A DNA stretch of 32,266 nucleotides from Schoenoplectus triqueter. Taxonomy: Eukaryota > Streptophyta > Magnoliopsida > Poales > Cyperaceae. Position 1 is the first letter of the stretch, and each line of letters starts with the position of its first letter. The translations under genes and the position numbers were made by a program. Shown here piece after piece: positions 8,477 to 19,866 of the stretch. The stretch covers positions 1-32,266 of the forward strand of contig CAXKVV010001908.1 in assembly GCA_964058805.1 (NCBI GenBank), written 5' to 3'. The notes below the pieces were generated by a model. It saw only the letters and a program-made list of their open reading frames with translations, ran no database searches and was not told where the DNA came from.

Positions 8477-11400
8477 ATGGCCTCTCCACCGCAAAATTTC
8501 TATATGGATTTTGACAAAATTGATAACTCTTCTATACTGGCATGCTATTATGAGGGGAATATGGTTGCATCGAAAATTGGGGAATGGATCCTACAAGATA
8601 ATTCGACAAAAAAGTTCACTTACATATATTACCACATGCTTGAAAACTTCACTGGAGAATCCATGGGCAAAGATCCAAAGTCAATTTCATATGGTTTCTT
8701 ACCTCATCTCTTGTTGGTGCTAGTTCTTATGGTTACTTTATCTCATTCCCTTCACCTCTGTCTTTCTCGCCTCAAACAGCCGCTCATCATCAGTCAAATA
8801 ATTGTAAGTTATTTTAAAGCCTTTATGAAATTATGTTCTAATGGAAATACTTAATAAATGATAGCATTATCTCATGAAATATTAGTTGTTTCTTTTTTTA
8901 TAATATTTTTTTCTGTCCACATGATCAGAGCAGAAGGTCTTATTGATGTCTTTAACACAATATTTGGGTGCAATATTTCACGCTTTACTAATATAGCTCA
9001 TTTAGACTTTGAGAACGAAGAAACGATTCATAGCACGGAAATTATCCATACTTTGTATAGCAACATAATCCAACTTGAAATATTTTCCCCAATGTCATGA
9101 ACTCAACATGAAATTTTTGTACACCAAAGAAACTTATGGCTGTAATTAAGAAAAAAAATGACATAATATTATTATTATTATTTTTTGTAATTTTAGGCTT
9201 GTTCTCTAATATTCTTACCTTGGAGAAATGATGGACAAAATTACAACAACGACGATAACATGTTACTTTTACCTCACAAAGAACGTTTAGAGATGGTCAT
9301 TGGGTTCATGGCACTCATTTTCAACTTGTTTGGTGTTGCAGTCAAGATAGATATCAACATGATATGGCACAATGGAAAGAAGCCAGTTATCACTGGCTTA
9401 GCTAGCGCAGTCATTCCACTAATAATTGGTTTGATAGTATCATACATTCTTCACAGCGACATCCGTTCTTTTGCCAAACAAAAGGAATCTTTTATAGTTT
9501 TCATTGTAGCTCTGTATTCCCATACCAGTATCCCTGTGATGTCAGACATCCTCTCTGAGTTTGGACTTCTTAGTAGTGAGCTTGGACGCTTAGCACTATC
9601 ATCTTCAATATTTCAACTGACATCTGCTATACCACTCATTGGGTTGTTTGGAATTGTGGACCAAGGACAACATGGTGGGATAACATCCATTTTGATCTCT
9701 ATATCTCTCATGTCACTCCTTGTTGCATTTATCATCTTCATTATCCGACCATATGGACTTTGGATTGTTCAAGATGCACGCTCCAGTGGCTGTGTCAGGT
9801 ACCTAATTTAACCAAATATTTTAATTTTATCGAGCACGTACTAAATAGAGAGACAATTCAATTCAAGTTAACATAAATGCCAGAGAAAATTATCTTTGTT
9901 TTACTTTATAATCACTAGAGAAAATTAATGCTTCAGGGGAGTACACATTATTGTGATCATTCTTACAATGATCTTGACGGCACTGGTGAGTGACCTGGCC
10001 GGTGCAGTATTCGTTCTCGGTCCAATCATGATGGGCTTCGCACTGCCGAACGGGCCACCTCTTGGGACAGCTTTGGTTGAGAGGGTAGAGTTGATGGGGT
10101 CGGAGGTGCTCTTGCCTGTCTATTACTTTTTAGTGGGACACAACATAGATTGGGTTGCGGCAAGCCATCAATCCAGACTTTGGATGTCACTTGATCTCAT
10201 CATATTAACTACATGCATTTCAAAATTTGCTACCATAATGCTTACTGCTTATTACTGCGACATGCCACTCAAAAATGGATTGCTCTTGGGACTAATCATG
10301 AATATTAAAGGAACTTTTGAGATAATAGTCTTGATTCACTTTTTCAGTGGGAAGGTATATATATAGAAACAAGTATTTTAATACTTTATTTGAAGATAAT
10401 TAAGAAACTAGTACAGTATTAACATATTTTGAATCAAATGTCATGCAGAATTGTTTCTTAGTGTCCATTATTAAATCCTAGTTGATAGTAACTTTTTTTA
10501 CCACAATATTTTCCATTATGTTTTTTTTTATTTCTATTTTTTTATAATTTACATTATAATATATGCTTCAAAAAAGGAAAATAACCGGAACCATATATAT
10601 TATATCCTAGCTAGATGCCAAAGAAAAACTATATATGCTTCAAAAAAGGAAAATAAGAGCACTTGGTTTGTCATGTTAAATAATTTTTTTTTTTTTTTTT
10701 TTTTTTTGAGAAAAAGATGAGGGTCTAGCCCTCAAATTTTATTAGATGGGATCACAAATTGTGATCAGTAATGTACATAAATATAACAAACCGAAAAATA
10801 AAAGAACAACAGGATTAGTAACCATAAAACCAAGAGTAGGAGGGAACAATCAACCATGGCGTTGAGTGTGTCAAAGAAAAACTATATATGCTTCAAAAAA
10901 GGAAAATAAGAGCACTTGGTTTGTCATGTTAAATAAATGTCCATGTAAATTAGGAGTGTTGTATCTTTGATACATGTGCAATTATTTTAACATAATTATT
11001 TTTTACAGATGCTCGATAAAGCGACTCTTACTATGATGATGTCACCAATACTTATCATTACAGCGATATGTGCACCATTGGTCTCAATGTTTTACAAGCC
11101 ATTAAACTTGGAAAACCATATGTTCATTTGTCATACAGTGCAAAATGTGCATCGTACTCATTCTGAACTGCACGTGCTTACTTGCTTCTTTGATGAAAAT
11201 CCCATTCCCACTTTATTGGACTTCTTTGAGTGCTTGACCTCACTGGAGACACAAACCTATACTTTCATATATCCCTTGCATCTTGTCGATCTAAATGCCA
11301 GTATTGCCTCTAGTCTTATTAGTCATCGTAGTAAGAGCGGACAAATTAACATCAAGCAAATGGAACCTATCCACAAGCATCTTATATCTTTTGGACAGGT

Positions 11401-13309
11401 GAGCACATACATAGCATATTTAGATGTGAGTCCTGCATTGTTATTCACTCCAAGATCTTATTTTAAGTTTTCTAATATAAAAGATAAAGATAATTTTTTG
11501 ACATATTCTGTTAGAAAATAATAGGTTCAAATTAAGTCTAATTAATGTACCTTTGTTGTTTTTATCTGCAGACGAAATCATAAACATTTATCCACAAAAA
11601 TTTCATGATACATATAATAACTTTTCATCTATTTTTTGAATTGGTTAACTTTTGATAAAGAACCAAAATGCCAATATTATTAGATCACATGTTCATTACT
11701 TTAAGGATGCATATAAGAAAGTTTTTGAGTGGAAGATATATATGAAAAAGTTTTAATAACTGAAATTTGTAAACTAGTCTTGATTATTAATATTTTCATT
11801 GATTTCTTCAAAAAGTTACTGACTTCTTGATGTCAAGTAGGAGAAAACAGAAAATGTTATAGTGATGCCATTCACATGCATTGCACCACAACAAAACATG
11901 CACCAGGACATCTGCGCATTCATTCTCAAGAGAAACATTGCTTTAGTTATAATGCCACTTCTGAGGAAGAACTCAATGGCTTGTCTAGATACCCAACATA
12001 GCATATGGAGTCTTGTCCCTAAAGTCCTTGAGCAAGTAAGGATTCTCAACTTTTTTTTTTTAGTTTTCTAAATAAATCAAAACTATAAATTTAGTTATAT
12101 GTCACATCAAAATTTAGAAATTAGAGAAATATTATTTTAAAATTTAAATTTCGATTAATGTTACTCCAAATTCAATTTAGTTTTAATTTTACCACTCTTA
12201 ACACATTTGTTGTATATTTTTAAACAAAATATACACGTATTTGAAACAATACTTTCATATTCCGTAGAATACCTTTGAACCCAAATACAGGTCACAAAAA
12301 CTTCAATTATAGCCCCTTTGCCGGGCATCATTGAGTTTTTATAGTGCCTAATTTCATTCTTTGAGGGTTGTGGCTCATGCTTTGTTTGACAACCAATATA
12401 TTCTCAACCAACAGTTAATTAGCAGTTGGTACCCTTCACTTCCTTTTTGGAAGATACAATAAGAACAGTGCTTCAAGGACATAGAAGAGAAGTCTAGCAT
12501 GTTAATTAATTAAATTAACTAGTCATTAAAGCAATTGATAAGAAAGCACAAAAAAATGATTTAATCCTATTAACTTACATCTGAAGACATGAAACCTAGC
12601 TCCTAGTGTAATAAGGACACCCATATACCTGATTAATGAAGAAACGGAATTGCATTTGTAGGCTAACTTCTAATTATATTTGTAGGCTATATTATGGCGC
12701 TAACTTCTAAATGTATTTGTGGGCTAGCTATATTATGCTAACTTCTAATTGTATTTGTAGGCGCAAAGCTCAGTTGGCATTATGGTATATCATAGTTTTT
12801 CACAAATAACACCAGCTTCATATTATTATTGGCAATATCACATTGGCGTTGTTTTCTTCGGAGGCCCAGACGATAGAGAGGCAGTTGCAATTGCATCTCG
12901 AATGGTATATCACCCAAAAGTGCATGTTAATCTCTTGTGTTTCTCTACAATCAACATGATCAAGAATAAAAGGAAAATAATGGAGGATTCATATGATGTA
13001 GAAGAAGCATTGGACCGCAAAGTCATTGATGACTTGCAAAGAGAGAACATCGATAATAATCGCTTGGTTGTTAGTGAGGTCACAATAAGAGATATTGAGC
13101 AAATTATTTCTGCACTTCGTTCTTTTGGGGATAAGTATGATTTGATGATTGTTGGTCGTAGTAAGGGATCTTCATCATCAATGATTAGTTTGGTATTAGA
13201 GGAAGGGATGGAATCAGCAGAGCTTGGGGTGATTGGTGACTTGCTTGCTTCATTCAAATATGAAAATCCAGCAAACATTCTTGTCATTCAAGATTACAAG
13301 TCTAGTTGA
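8477..13309 (+). CDS. CHX-type cation/H+ antiporter
   Basis: Six exons join in one frame: 8477-8803, 9197-9798, 9937-10354, 11009-11398, 11841-12035 and 12761-13309, giving 826 residues, the usual CHX length of about 800. CHX proteins exchange K+ or Na+ for H+ at plasma or endomembranes. The order is an N-terminal tail (start MASPPQNF), hydrophobic segments from about residue 70 to 480, then two cytosolic USP-like halves. Family motifs include SELGRLALS (236-244), PNGPPLGTALVERVE in exon 3, HQDIC in exon 5, and FFGGPDDREAVAIASRM, YDLMIVGR and ELGVIGDLLAS in exon 6. Two positions look abnormal. The GxxLGPS segment expected after SQII is replaced by ACSLIFLPW, and the N-D pair expected after SELGRLALS is Q249-L250. 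The frame is otherwise intact, so it is under constraint or recently altered. The ATG at 8477 was chosen because it matches the usual distance to the first membrane segment; an in-frame ATG at 8372 also exists. Closest Arabidopsis relatives by recall are the CHX3/4/9-12 group. Confidence 0.88.
10619..10936 (-). mobile_element. 5'-truncated LINE with 65-bp target duplication
   Basis: Identical 65-bp direct repeats lie at 10619-10683 and 10872-10936, starting CAAAGAAAAACTATATATGC and ending TCATGTTAAATAA. Between them is a 188-bp insert beginning with T24 (10684-10707). On the minus strand it ends GACCCTCATCTTTTTCTC followed by the A tract, the usual 3' end of plant L1-like LINEs. It lies antisense in the third CHX intron. 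A shorter older copy of ATATATGCTTCAAAAAAGGA starts about 10558, so the target was itself repetitive. Identity of the duplications indicates a recent insertion. Confidence 0.8.
12651..12760 (+). repeat. Tandemly repeated branch-point/3' splice-site cassette
   Basis: At the end of the fifth CHX intron a unit of GCTAACTTCTAAT plus TATTTGTAGG is repeated. Acceptor-like TTTGTAGG ends fall at 12661, 12685 and 12760; a fourth copy near 12720 reads TTTGTGGG and has lost its AG. CTAACTTCTAA resembles a plant branch point. Only the last acceptor keeps the antiporter frame. Use of 12661 or 12685 meets an in-frame stop within four to six codons. Confidence 0.7.
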
Positions 13310-13716
13310 TATATTATAGCCATTGATTATATATATGTTAGTTTAAGCCAATCATTTTATGATGATTGTTGTATCTTTTTGCTCATGAATTGAATGATTA
13401 TATAATTACATCATTTTGATCATTGAATATTTATTATATTTAGTTCATTCGAGTTGGGACTCGAATTATAGGATTCTAAATATTGTATTGATCAAATACT
13501 ATTTGTCAATAATAATAGTAATTTTGATAAAAAAAATAAAGTAAATAAATACCAGTAAAATAAATACCAAGAAAAAGAGAAAGCAAAATAATAAAATTAT
13601 TATTATTTTCAATTTTCATATATTATATATATTATAGAATATTTTCTATAATATCCTCATACTTTATTTCTCATACCTTATTTATTAATGTCATCTTTAT
13701 AAAAAAAAAATAATGT
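13310..13716. other. 3' flank of the antiporter gene
   Basis: AT-rich, with no gene. It contains the short palindrome ATATTATAGAA-TATT-TTCTATAATAT near 13630. The antiporter 3' UTR probably ends here, but no single polyadenylation signal stands out. Confidence 0.4.
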
Positions 13717-13793
13717 ATCCTAGACGGGAATTGAACCCACGCATGGTGGATCCACAATCCAGTGGCTTGATCCACTTAGTATGTTTCCGTCCT
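13717..13793 (-). pseudogene. Plastid-type trnH-GUG relic
   Basis: On the minus strand the segment contains AAGTGGATCAAG, GGATTGTGGATCCACC with anticodon GTG, and GGGTTCAATTCCCGTC. These match the D arm, anticodon arm and T arm of chloroplast tRNA-His(GUG). The nuclear tRNA-His has a different sequence. The acceptor stem is ruined: GGACGGA opposite TAGGATA forms only two or three of seven pairs. It is therefore a decayed nuclear copy of organellar DNA. Plant mitochondria also carry this plastid-derived tRNA, so the donor organelle is open. Confidence 0.8.
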
Positions 13794-15955
13794 TTCCCCT
13801 ATTACTTAGAATAAATTAGTCACCGGTTCTATCAAGTAAACACATTCTATCAACCATATAAAGTAAACACAAAAAGATTGGTGCGTGTTACAAAGTGCAA
13901 CTTATTCCCGCTGACGGCAGGGCAAACGTTTCAAATATTTTATTTGAAAAAACTTAGAAATCAGATTGGAGTTCCGTGTTATAAAAAAAAAAAAGGAAAA
14001 AACATTTTTTTTATTGAAAGATTTTTGTAATTGTTACTATTAATCTTTATCTATTTTTTTTCTTCTATATCTTACTGGAGTTCATTCTCCAGAAAATTCT
14101 ATTTTAATCATTACTAAAAGATTATTTTAATATCTCTTCATAAATCTTATTAGGTTTAATGATTTTATCAGAAATCTTATAAAAATCAATCTTATTTGAT
14201 ATAGCTATTTGTGAAAGTATCTTATGACTTAGAAAAAATATTTCTTATAAAGATTATGAATAAACTTACAATAACTATCAAATATTTGATTTTCACGAGT
14301 TACAACATTTATTCTAGTGAAAAAAATACTTTTTAACTAGAATGAATGATTAGTATCTGTAATAGTTTTAATTATATTTTTTTTCTCAATTGAAAGGAGA
14401 ATGAGATATCTATCATTTAAGAATCGAATTGGTGGATTTTGAGAGGAGATTAAAATGAAAAAAAAAAATCTTTTAATTACTAGAAGAGAATGATCGATAT
14501 CTGTAATGATTTCAATTATATTTTTTCTCAAAATTAGTATTTACTCTAATGAAATCATCACTAATCTTATTAATTAGTAGAAACATTGTTTAATAATAGA
14601 GGTCTTGTTCGAAAATAAGGCTTAATGGACGAAGTTTAAAATTCAGTGAATGAAAGATTAAGAATGAATGTTTAAATTGAATAATATATGTATTGTTGTA
14701 TTGAAATGTTAAAGAGCAAATTGTCCTTATATTAGACATTTGACTAAGAATTGTTAAAGCTATTTAGACTGCAATACAGTTCACTACGATAGATTTTCAC
14801 AAAAAAATTGTAAAATATTAATTAATAATTTGCACAAAACAAAGATATCCGTCAAAAATCACGTCTTCTTCCCGGTGGTGCGTGCAACATATATATTGAA
14901 GAATAAAAAAAAAAAATGCCAGTACGTGAATGGATGGTGTTTTACTCACCAATTTACTGTGGCATTTTTACAAACAGCTGGTATATATATCTAAAACTGT
15001 AACATATATTAAAAACTAGCAATTATGTCATCGTTTCTCTTGTCCACTTACAAATTGATCATAGAAGTATATATTAAGTAGATTGAATTGCTCGTCTTCC
15101 TAGGAAATTAGCAAAAAAAATCAGTAAAAGAACACCCGATCAAACTGATTTGTACATGTTAAGAATTTAATGACAAAAGGCAGCTAAAAGGATGTACAAA
15201 GCAATTTGTGTAAAAAAGTAAACCTGCCTCCCTAAAAAGAGGCCCCTTTGGAGGGTAAAATCGTCTGAAAAATTCATAAAAAAGGGTTTTATGAAGCCTG
15301 TGAGGAAGTTCAATTTTTTAACGTTGTGCTCCTGAGCTATGACGGAAAGGAAAGGTAAGGGATGGAATGAGAGACAACGAAAATGAATGGAAGTTTAAAA
15401 TTTGTCCCCTTCGAATCGGGGTGAACAAATTCGTCAAAAATCGATACCTCAGTTTCTCCGTTAACCCCCACTCTCTTATCTTCTCTGATATCGACTCGGA
15501 AACAAAGTTAAAATCGATCAAACTTCTCTCTCTCCTTCGCTAATCTTCTGTAACTTTTTATCCCCAACTCGAAATCACAACGTAAGGAGAGGAAGAGGGA
15601 GGGAGAGAATCAAGCTTAACGGACAATTTCTAAAGAGGCCATTTAATCTGAGCTAAGCAACGATTGCTCGGCCAGCTCAACGCGGATTAGATTGCTAAGC
15701 TAAAGCCACACTGCCGAATGAAATTGAAGTTGGAGTCGAGGGATAGTGTAATTGATCATTTCCAACCTATTGTTTGAGTTGAGGGATGCATGTATTAATA
15801 GGAACTAAAAATGCATGTGACGACTGGAATCAGCAAATGCTGATACAAATCAGATGTTCCAAATAAATACCAAAAAAGAAAAAATAAAACTTGTACACCA
15901 ATTCATTGCCTCAATAGGTAAAGGGGCAGTTTAGTCATTTAATCTGTATAAGACT
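13794..15955. other. Intergenic, AT-rich, with a direct repeat
   Basis: No gene recognised. A direct repeat of about 55 bp occurs at about 14333-14388 and 14472-14536, with shared words ATCTGTAAT and TTATATTTTTT. The base composition becomes less AT-rich from about 15300 to 15780, which may be promoter sequence for the next gene or for an unseen minus-strand gene. No TATA box or exon was supportable. Confidence 0.4.
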
Positions 15956-15959
15956 GTTC

Positions 15960-16094
15960 GAAGTATTTTCTCCGCTGCCCAAAGCACCATCCCGACACCG
16001 CCCCTTTCTTTCGACTCCCAGGACGCACTTCCCGCAATCCCTGAATTTCCTTTCCGAAGGAAGAATCGACGCAACTCGGAATCTCAGATATAAG
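15960..16094 (+). other. Putative non-coding first exon of the COA3-like gene
   Basis: A C-rich segment (CTCCGCTGCCC, ACACCGCCCC) resembles a plant 5' leader and ends at GATATAAG|GTGAGT, a consensus donor at 16095. It can be spliced to the acceptor AACAG at 17265, one base before the start codon. A leader intron of 1.17 kb is inferred. Transcript data would be needed to fix the start site. Confidence 0.5.
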
Positions 16095-17059
16095 GTGAGT
16101 TTCCTTCGATTAAGTGTTATTTTCCTCCGAAAGCAAAACGCAGTTGGTTGGCTCTGAGAATCGATCAGTAATTAGATCGTAGGCTGCTGATAGAAAGAAT
16201 TTTCAAACCATGGCAGCAACGATGGAATCTTGCTATGGTAGAAGGTTCCCTAAGGAGAATTTGGGTTCTGTGCTTGATCGATCCCATGGCATGTGGCTGA
16301 CCGACTTTTAGTTCTAGATAGGTGGCCCTTCAGCTATGCCAGTGGAAATTGGTTCTGGTCAAACTGAAGGCCTTGTTCTTAATTTTTGCTGATTTGCAAA
16401 AATTTAAAGTTGACTGATGCAAAATTGGTGATATGAAGAATGAAGCATAATAAGATTCTTCATTCAGTAGAGCGTTTATGTGTGCAGTTGCATATTAGGA
16501 TCAAAATTATGAAAAATTGGTACAATTAAGTTAAGCTTAATACGGGACTAAGTTTGTATCTACGTAACAGATTATTTTTTGCATAATCAGCATCTTATAA
16601 TCTTATAAATTTTGCTGTCTTCTAAGTCCTAACTTATGTTTTGTTAAAATGTTATTGTATTTGCTGTTCAATGCTTTTGTTTTACACTCTGCTACTCGTG
16701 GAAGCATGAGATACCTCATGTCTTTGGAACTTGTACTGAGTTCATTGTCCTGTAGAGAGGTGGAATTAGCAAGTTCCTTTACACGATTTAATACCATTTG
16801 TATTGTCGAGTTGCAAATGATTATTTGTAGACTTCAATTTTACTTGGCTACAAAGTGAAGAACTCAGTAAAGAAAAAAATGTTCAACTAAGCTAATAATC
16901 ACGACAATTCAATAATATTATAAAAGACAAACTACAAAATCAAAGACAAGGAGTTGTTACTGTACTTACTGATTTTGGCTGGTTTGTACCACTATTGTAT
17001 AAGTTCCAGTTTCACCGAAAAATCTCCTTTTTCTGTTTCAGTTTTACTTTATATTTCAC

Positions 17060-17178
17060 TATTACTATCATTGATCTTTTTACATTTGAGATATCTGATC
17101 TCTATGCTTTCTGATTGGGTTTCATTTCTAGTCTACCCCAATTTATTTGGGAGTAAAGACTTTGTTGTTGTTGTATAG
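17060..17178 (+). mobile_element. SINE 3' end (Au-like)
   Basis: The segment contains GGGTTTCATTTCTAGTCTAC, CCCAATTTATTTGGGAGTAA and a TTGTTGTTGTTG tail, the usual 3' end of plant Au-type SINEs. A related copy in opposite orientation lies at 29165-29290. No tRNA-like head is visible, so it is 5' truncated or diverged. It lies in the leader intron of the COA3-like gene. Confidence 0.6.
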
Positions 17179-17266
17179 TGTCCAATTGCACAACTGATGC
17201 TAATTTGGGCGAGATATGGACATTCAAGCTTAATCTTGACTCTCTTATGTTTACTGCTCGAACAGG

Positions 17267-17464
17267 ATGTCTTCAGTAAGCAGGTTTGCTAGCCTGGCAC
17301 CAAAAACCAAAAACCTAGTAGTGGCCGGTGGGTTGTCAGCTTTTGTATTTGGTGTTTATTTCTACACCATGAAAGCAGTTGGTGGTTCTGATGAGTTACA
17401 AACAGCAATCGACAAGTTTGAGAGCCTGAAGGAAAAGGCTAATGGTGAAAAAACATCGTCCTAG
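17267..17464 (+). CDS. COA3: COA3-like cytochrome c oxidase assembly factor
   Basis: This single coding exon encodes 65 residues. The start is the first ATG one base after an AACAG acceptor. The product begins MSSVSRFASLAPKTKNLVVA, has one membrane segment at about residues 16-35 (VVAGGLSAFVFGVYFYTM), then a charged, probably coiled C-tail (DELQTAIDKFESLKEKANGE). The basic KTKN stretch, glycine-rich membrane segment with YxYTM, and DEL-rich helix match the pattern of the Coa3/CCDC56 family, which holds newly made COX1 in assembly intermediates in the mitochondrial inner membrane. Plant members are short like this one. The family assignment is from pattern memory. AATAAA at 17536-17541 is a likely polyadenylation signal. 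Confidence 0.75.
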   Translation: MSSVSRFASLAPKTKNLVVAGGLSAFVFGVYFYTMKAVGGSDELQTAIDKFESLKEKANGEKTSS

Positions 17465-17785
17465 ATTGCGGCAGAACATGATATGTCCCTTTTGTTTATT
17501 TCCTTTACTGGTTAGAGTTTGCTTTACTTGGTTGTAATAAAAGATGTTAAACTGGAATACCACTGGAATTGTGTTCTATGAATGACATACTTGAGACACT
17601 GGCCATTTTTTTTCCCATTTTGGGATTTTATTAGATTGTTCTTTGTTCTGGCTGGTATTGCTTCTATGTGAGAACTGAGAACCCAGTGGTAGGTACGTTC
17701 ACCAGCTGCAATTGATCAGTTTTAAGCCCATGAAGATGAATCGTGTTTAAAGGAGCATTCAGGAATCAGGATAAACTGATAGAGA

Positions 17786-18160
17786 CCGTATGAATATTTG
17801 TATTTCAGTCGAAATACAAATGGGTAAAAAAGTATATTTTCTTGTGTTCAAAATGTCAATTTAAGGTTCTCAATGAATTATGCATATCAAATCCTGTAGA
17901 ATACTTAATTTTCCTATTTTAAAAAAAAATTATTATTATTTTTTAAGGTGTTTGAAAGATGGATAAAAAATAAGAAGAGTAGTAGAAGTGTCTTCCAAAA
18001 ATCTAAAAAGTAATTGAAATATTTTAAAAATAGTAAAATTCAGTATTCTAAAATTTTTTGATATATAAAATTTATTGAGAAGCTTACGTTGACATCATGA
18101 ACATGGGAAATTATGTTTTTCAGCCATTTGTATTTTGGCCGAAATATAAATATTTGTACG
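17786..18160. repeat. Terminal inverted repeat element, about 375 bp
   Basis: The left end CCGTATGAATATTTGTATTT and the inverted right end CGTACAAATATTTATATTTC correspond over about 38 bp, up to CAAATGG on the inner side. Inside each arm is a small palindrome (left: TTTGTATTTC-AGTC-GAAATACAAA at 17797-17820). The interior is AT-rich without coding sequence. No target duplication was found. A MITE remnant is likely. Confidence 0.5.
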
Positions 18161-19529
18161 TTAATTAACCTATCTGCTGATGCTAGGATGTTCTAATCAT
18201 TGGTGCCATGGCAGAATTTGATTGGCCACTTTTGTATCTTTTCTTTCCTGGAATTATTTTTGCTGAAGTTCGAAAATAAATGTTTAAGATTGTGTCACAA
18301 TTGATTTTCTTAGCTTGCAGTTAACTCTACACAGTTTTCTTGCGAATTTAATTTTTGCAAATCATGCGTTCTAATAATGCGGAAATAACAATGATTAGTC
18401 CTTACTGGCAAATTGATATTTGTGGTACGGAAGAGCAAAATAAGTTTGCATTGTACTATAATTATTATTTATAATACAATTCCGAGACCAGTTCTGGTTG
18501 AATAATTGAATTTCTGTAACTTGTGGGGCCGTGTTATTATAACGCAGGACAATAAAACAACTTGGTTTGCAGAAATTAATTAAAATAGGAATAATAAAAA
18601 TAGGAAGCCACTTAAGGAAGTAGAGTAGGGTCATATTTTTTATTGTTAGACCTGCCTCAACCCTCCTTACCAGCATAGTTCTTTTTGGAGGGAACAGTGC
18701 CGTTACAAAAAGAAATTGAAGATATTTTAATTTAAAGTTTGGTGCTGAAAACAATCACAACTAACCCTACTGATTGCCTTTTTACTGTAAGCACGCTGAA
18801 TATAGACTGAAAATATTGGATCATATTTGGATGGCCAAAATACCAGAATGATATTGATAAATGGGTGTGTCAATTTGTCATATGAGATTATGCGACAGGG
18901 TTCGCTCAAAAAATAATGAAATTTGAAAAGAAAAAAAAAAGTGACATATTATAAAAAAAACATTGTAACATAATCCATGGAAAATATAATATCCCTTATA
19001 AAGACATACATAATAGTATGTTATTGACGCTGCACAATATTCACTTTGAAATGTTAAATGTACTATATTAGTGCACTCTATGTGCAAAGACAACTTAGAC
19101 CATGTAAATGTATTATTTAAATCACATCAATTAGAGACTTGGTGCTTTTCAGACTTTTTAGTTGGGTTCTGATTGATGGTGATCATTGACTCGTTGATGT
19201 TATGATAATACGGAGACTCCAAATCATCTCACTCAATATTTAATTAATAATAATAACAATGAAGCAATCCATATGATAAAATTTGACATAAATAATAATT
19301 TCCCAAAGGAACGAAAAGTGGGGGCAGTTATGTGGGCTCAAGCAAGGAATTAGTCTAGTAATATTTAAATCTCTTATCATATTCTCTAAAGTTTAAATTT
19401 AAACAATAAATTAAAGGTCCAAGTACAGCTATTTTTATTTTTTACGCTCATACATTAAGGCAAAGATTTCTCATATGCGTCCTACATGATTCTCGAATAA
19501 TGTAACATAGCTGCCTAATTAATGAATCA
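18161..19529. other. Intergenic, nothing recognised
   Basis: Open frames on the minus strand at 18395-19093 have no recognisable motif or splice context and look like chance. I see no RNA gene or bounded repeat. Confidence 0.45.
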
Positions 19530-19538
19530 TCTTTTAGC

Positions 19539-19857
19539 CAGTTTTTAGTAATAATAAGTTTCACTAAATTAATATTATTAAAAATAAGAGTGAGAAACGT
19601 AAAAATTCAATACGAATGGCAGCGCGCCACTGGCAATGACGCGTTTCATTATTTTTACGAAACGCGCCACTGCTAGTGGCGCGTTTGCTTCTTATATATA
19701 CAAAACACACAGGGCCTCTCCATCTCACTTGCGCGGGATTTGGACGAAGCGCGCCACTGGCAATGGCGTGCTGCCATTCGTATATTTGAAAATTTACGGT
19801 TCTCACTCTTATTTTTAATAATATTAATTTAATAATAATTATTATTAATAAAAACTG
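19539..19857. mobile_element. 319-bp foldback transposon with GC-rich palindromes
   Basis: Perfect 9-bp ends CAGTTTTTA and TAAAAACTG are flanked by TCTTTTAGC at 19530-19538 and 19858-19866. The arms match inverted for more than 100 bp, with AAATTAATATTATTAAAAAT, AGAGTGAGAA, TACGAATGGCAGC and GCGCCACTGG. A third GC-rich unit near the centre is a perfect hairpin: AAACGCGCCACT, loop GCT, AGTGGCGCGTTT (19660-19686). The duplication may be 9 bp (Mutator-like) or 8 bp plus a chance T (hAT-like, fitting the CAG end). There is no transposase. The open frames across it are translations of the repeat. Confidence 0.85.
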
Positions 19858-19866
19858 TCTTTTAGC

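Noticed and set aside
8858..9100. 80-codon open frame between the first two CHX exons
   Set aside because: It lacks the GxxLGPS motif expected there, and joining it from the 8803 donor in the needed phase fails; treated as intron.
14337..14531. Direct repeats suggesting an LTR pair or satellite
   Set aside because: Only about 55 bp, diverged, AT-rich, with no TG...CA ends and no further copies.
15318..15521. Minus-strand open frame in a less AT-rich segment
   Set aside because: No family motif, no splice or start context; probably chance in promoter-like sequence.
18395..19093. Several overlapping minus-strand open frames
   Set aside because: Low-complexity residues, no motif, no consistent exon joining.
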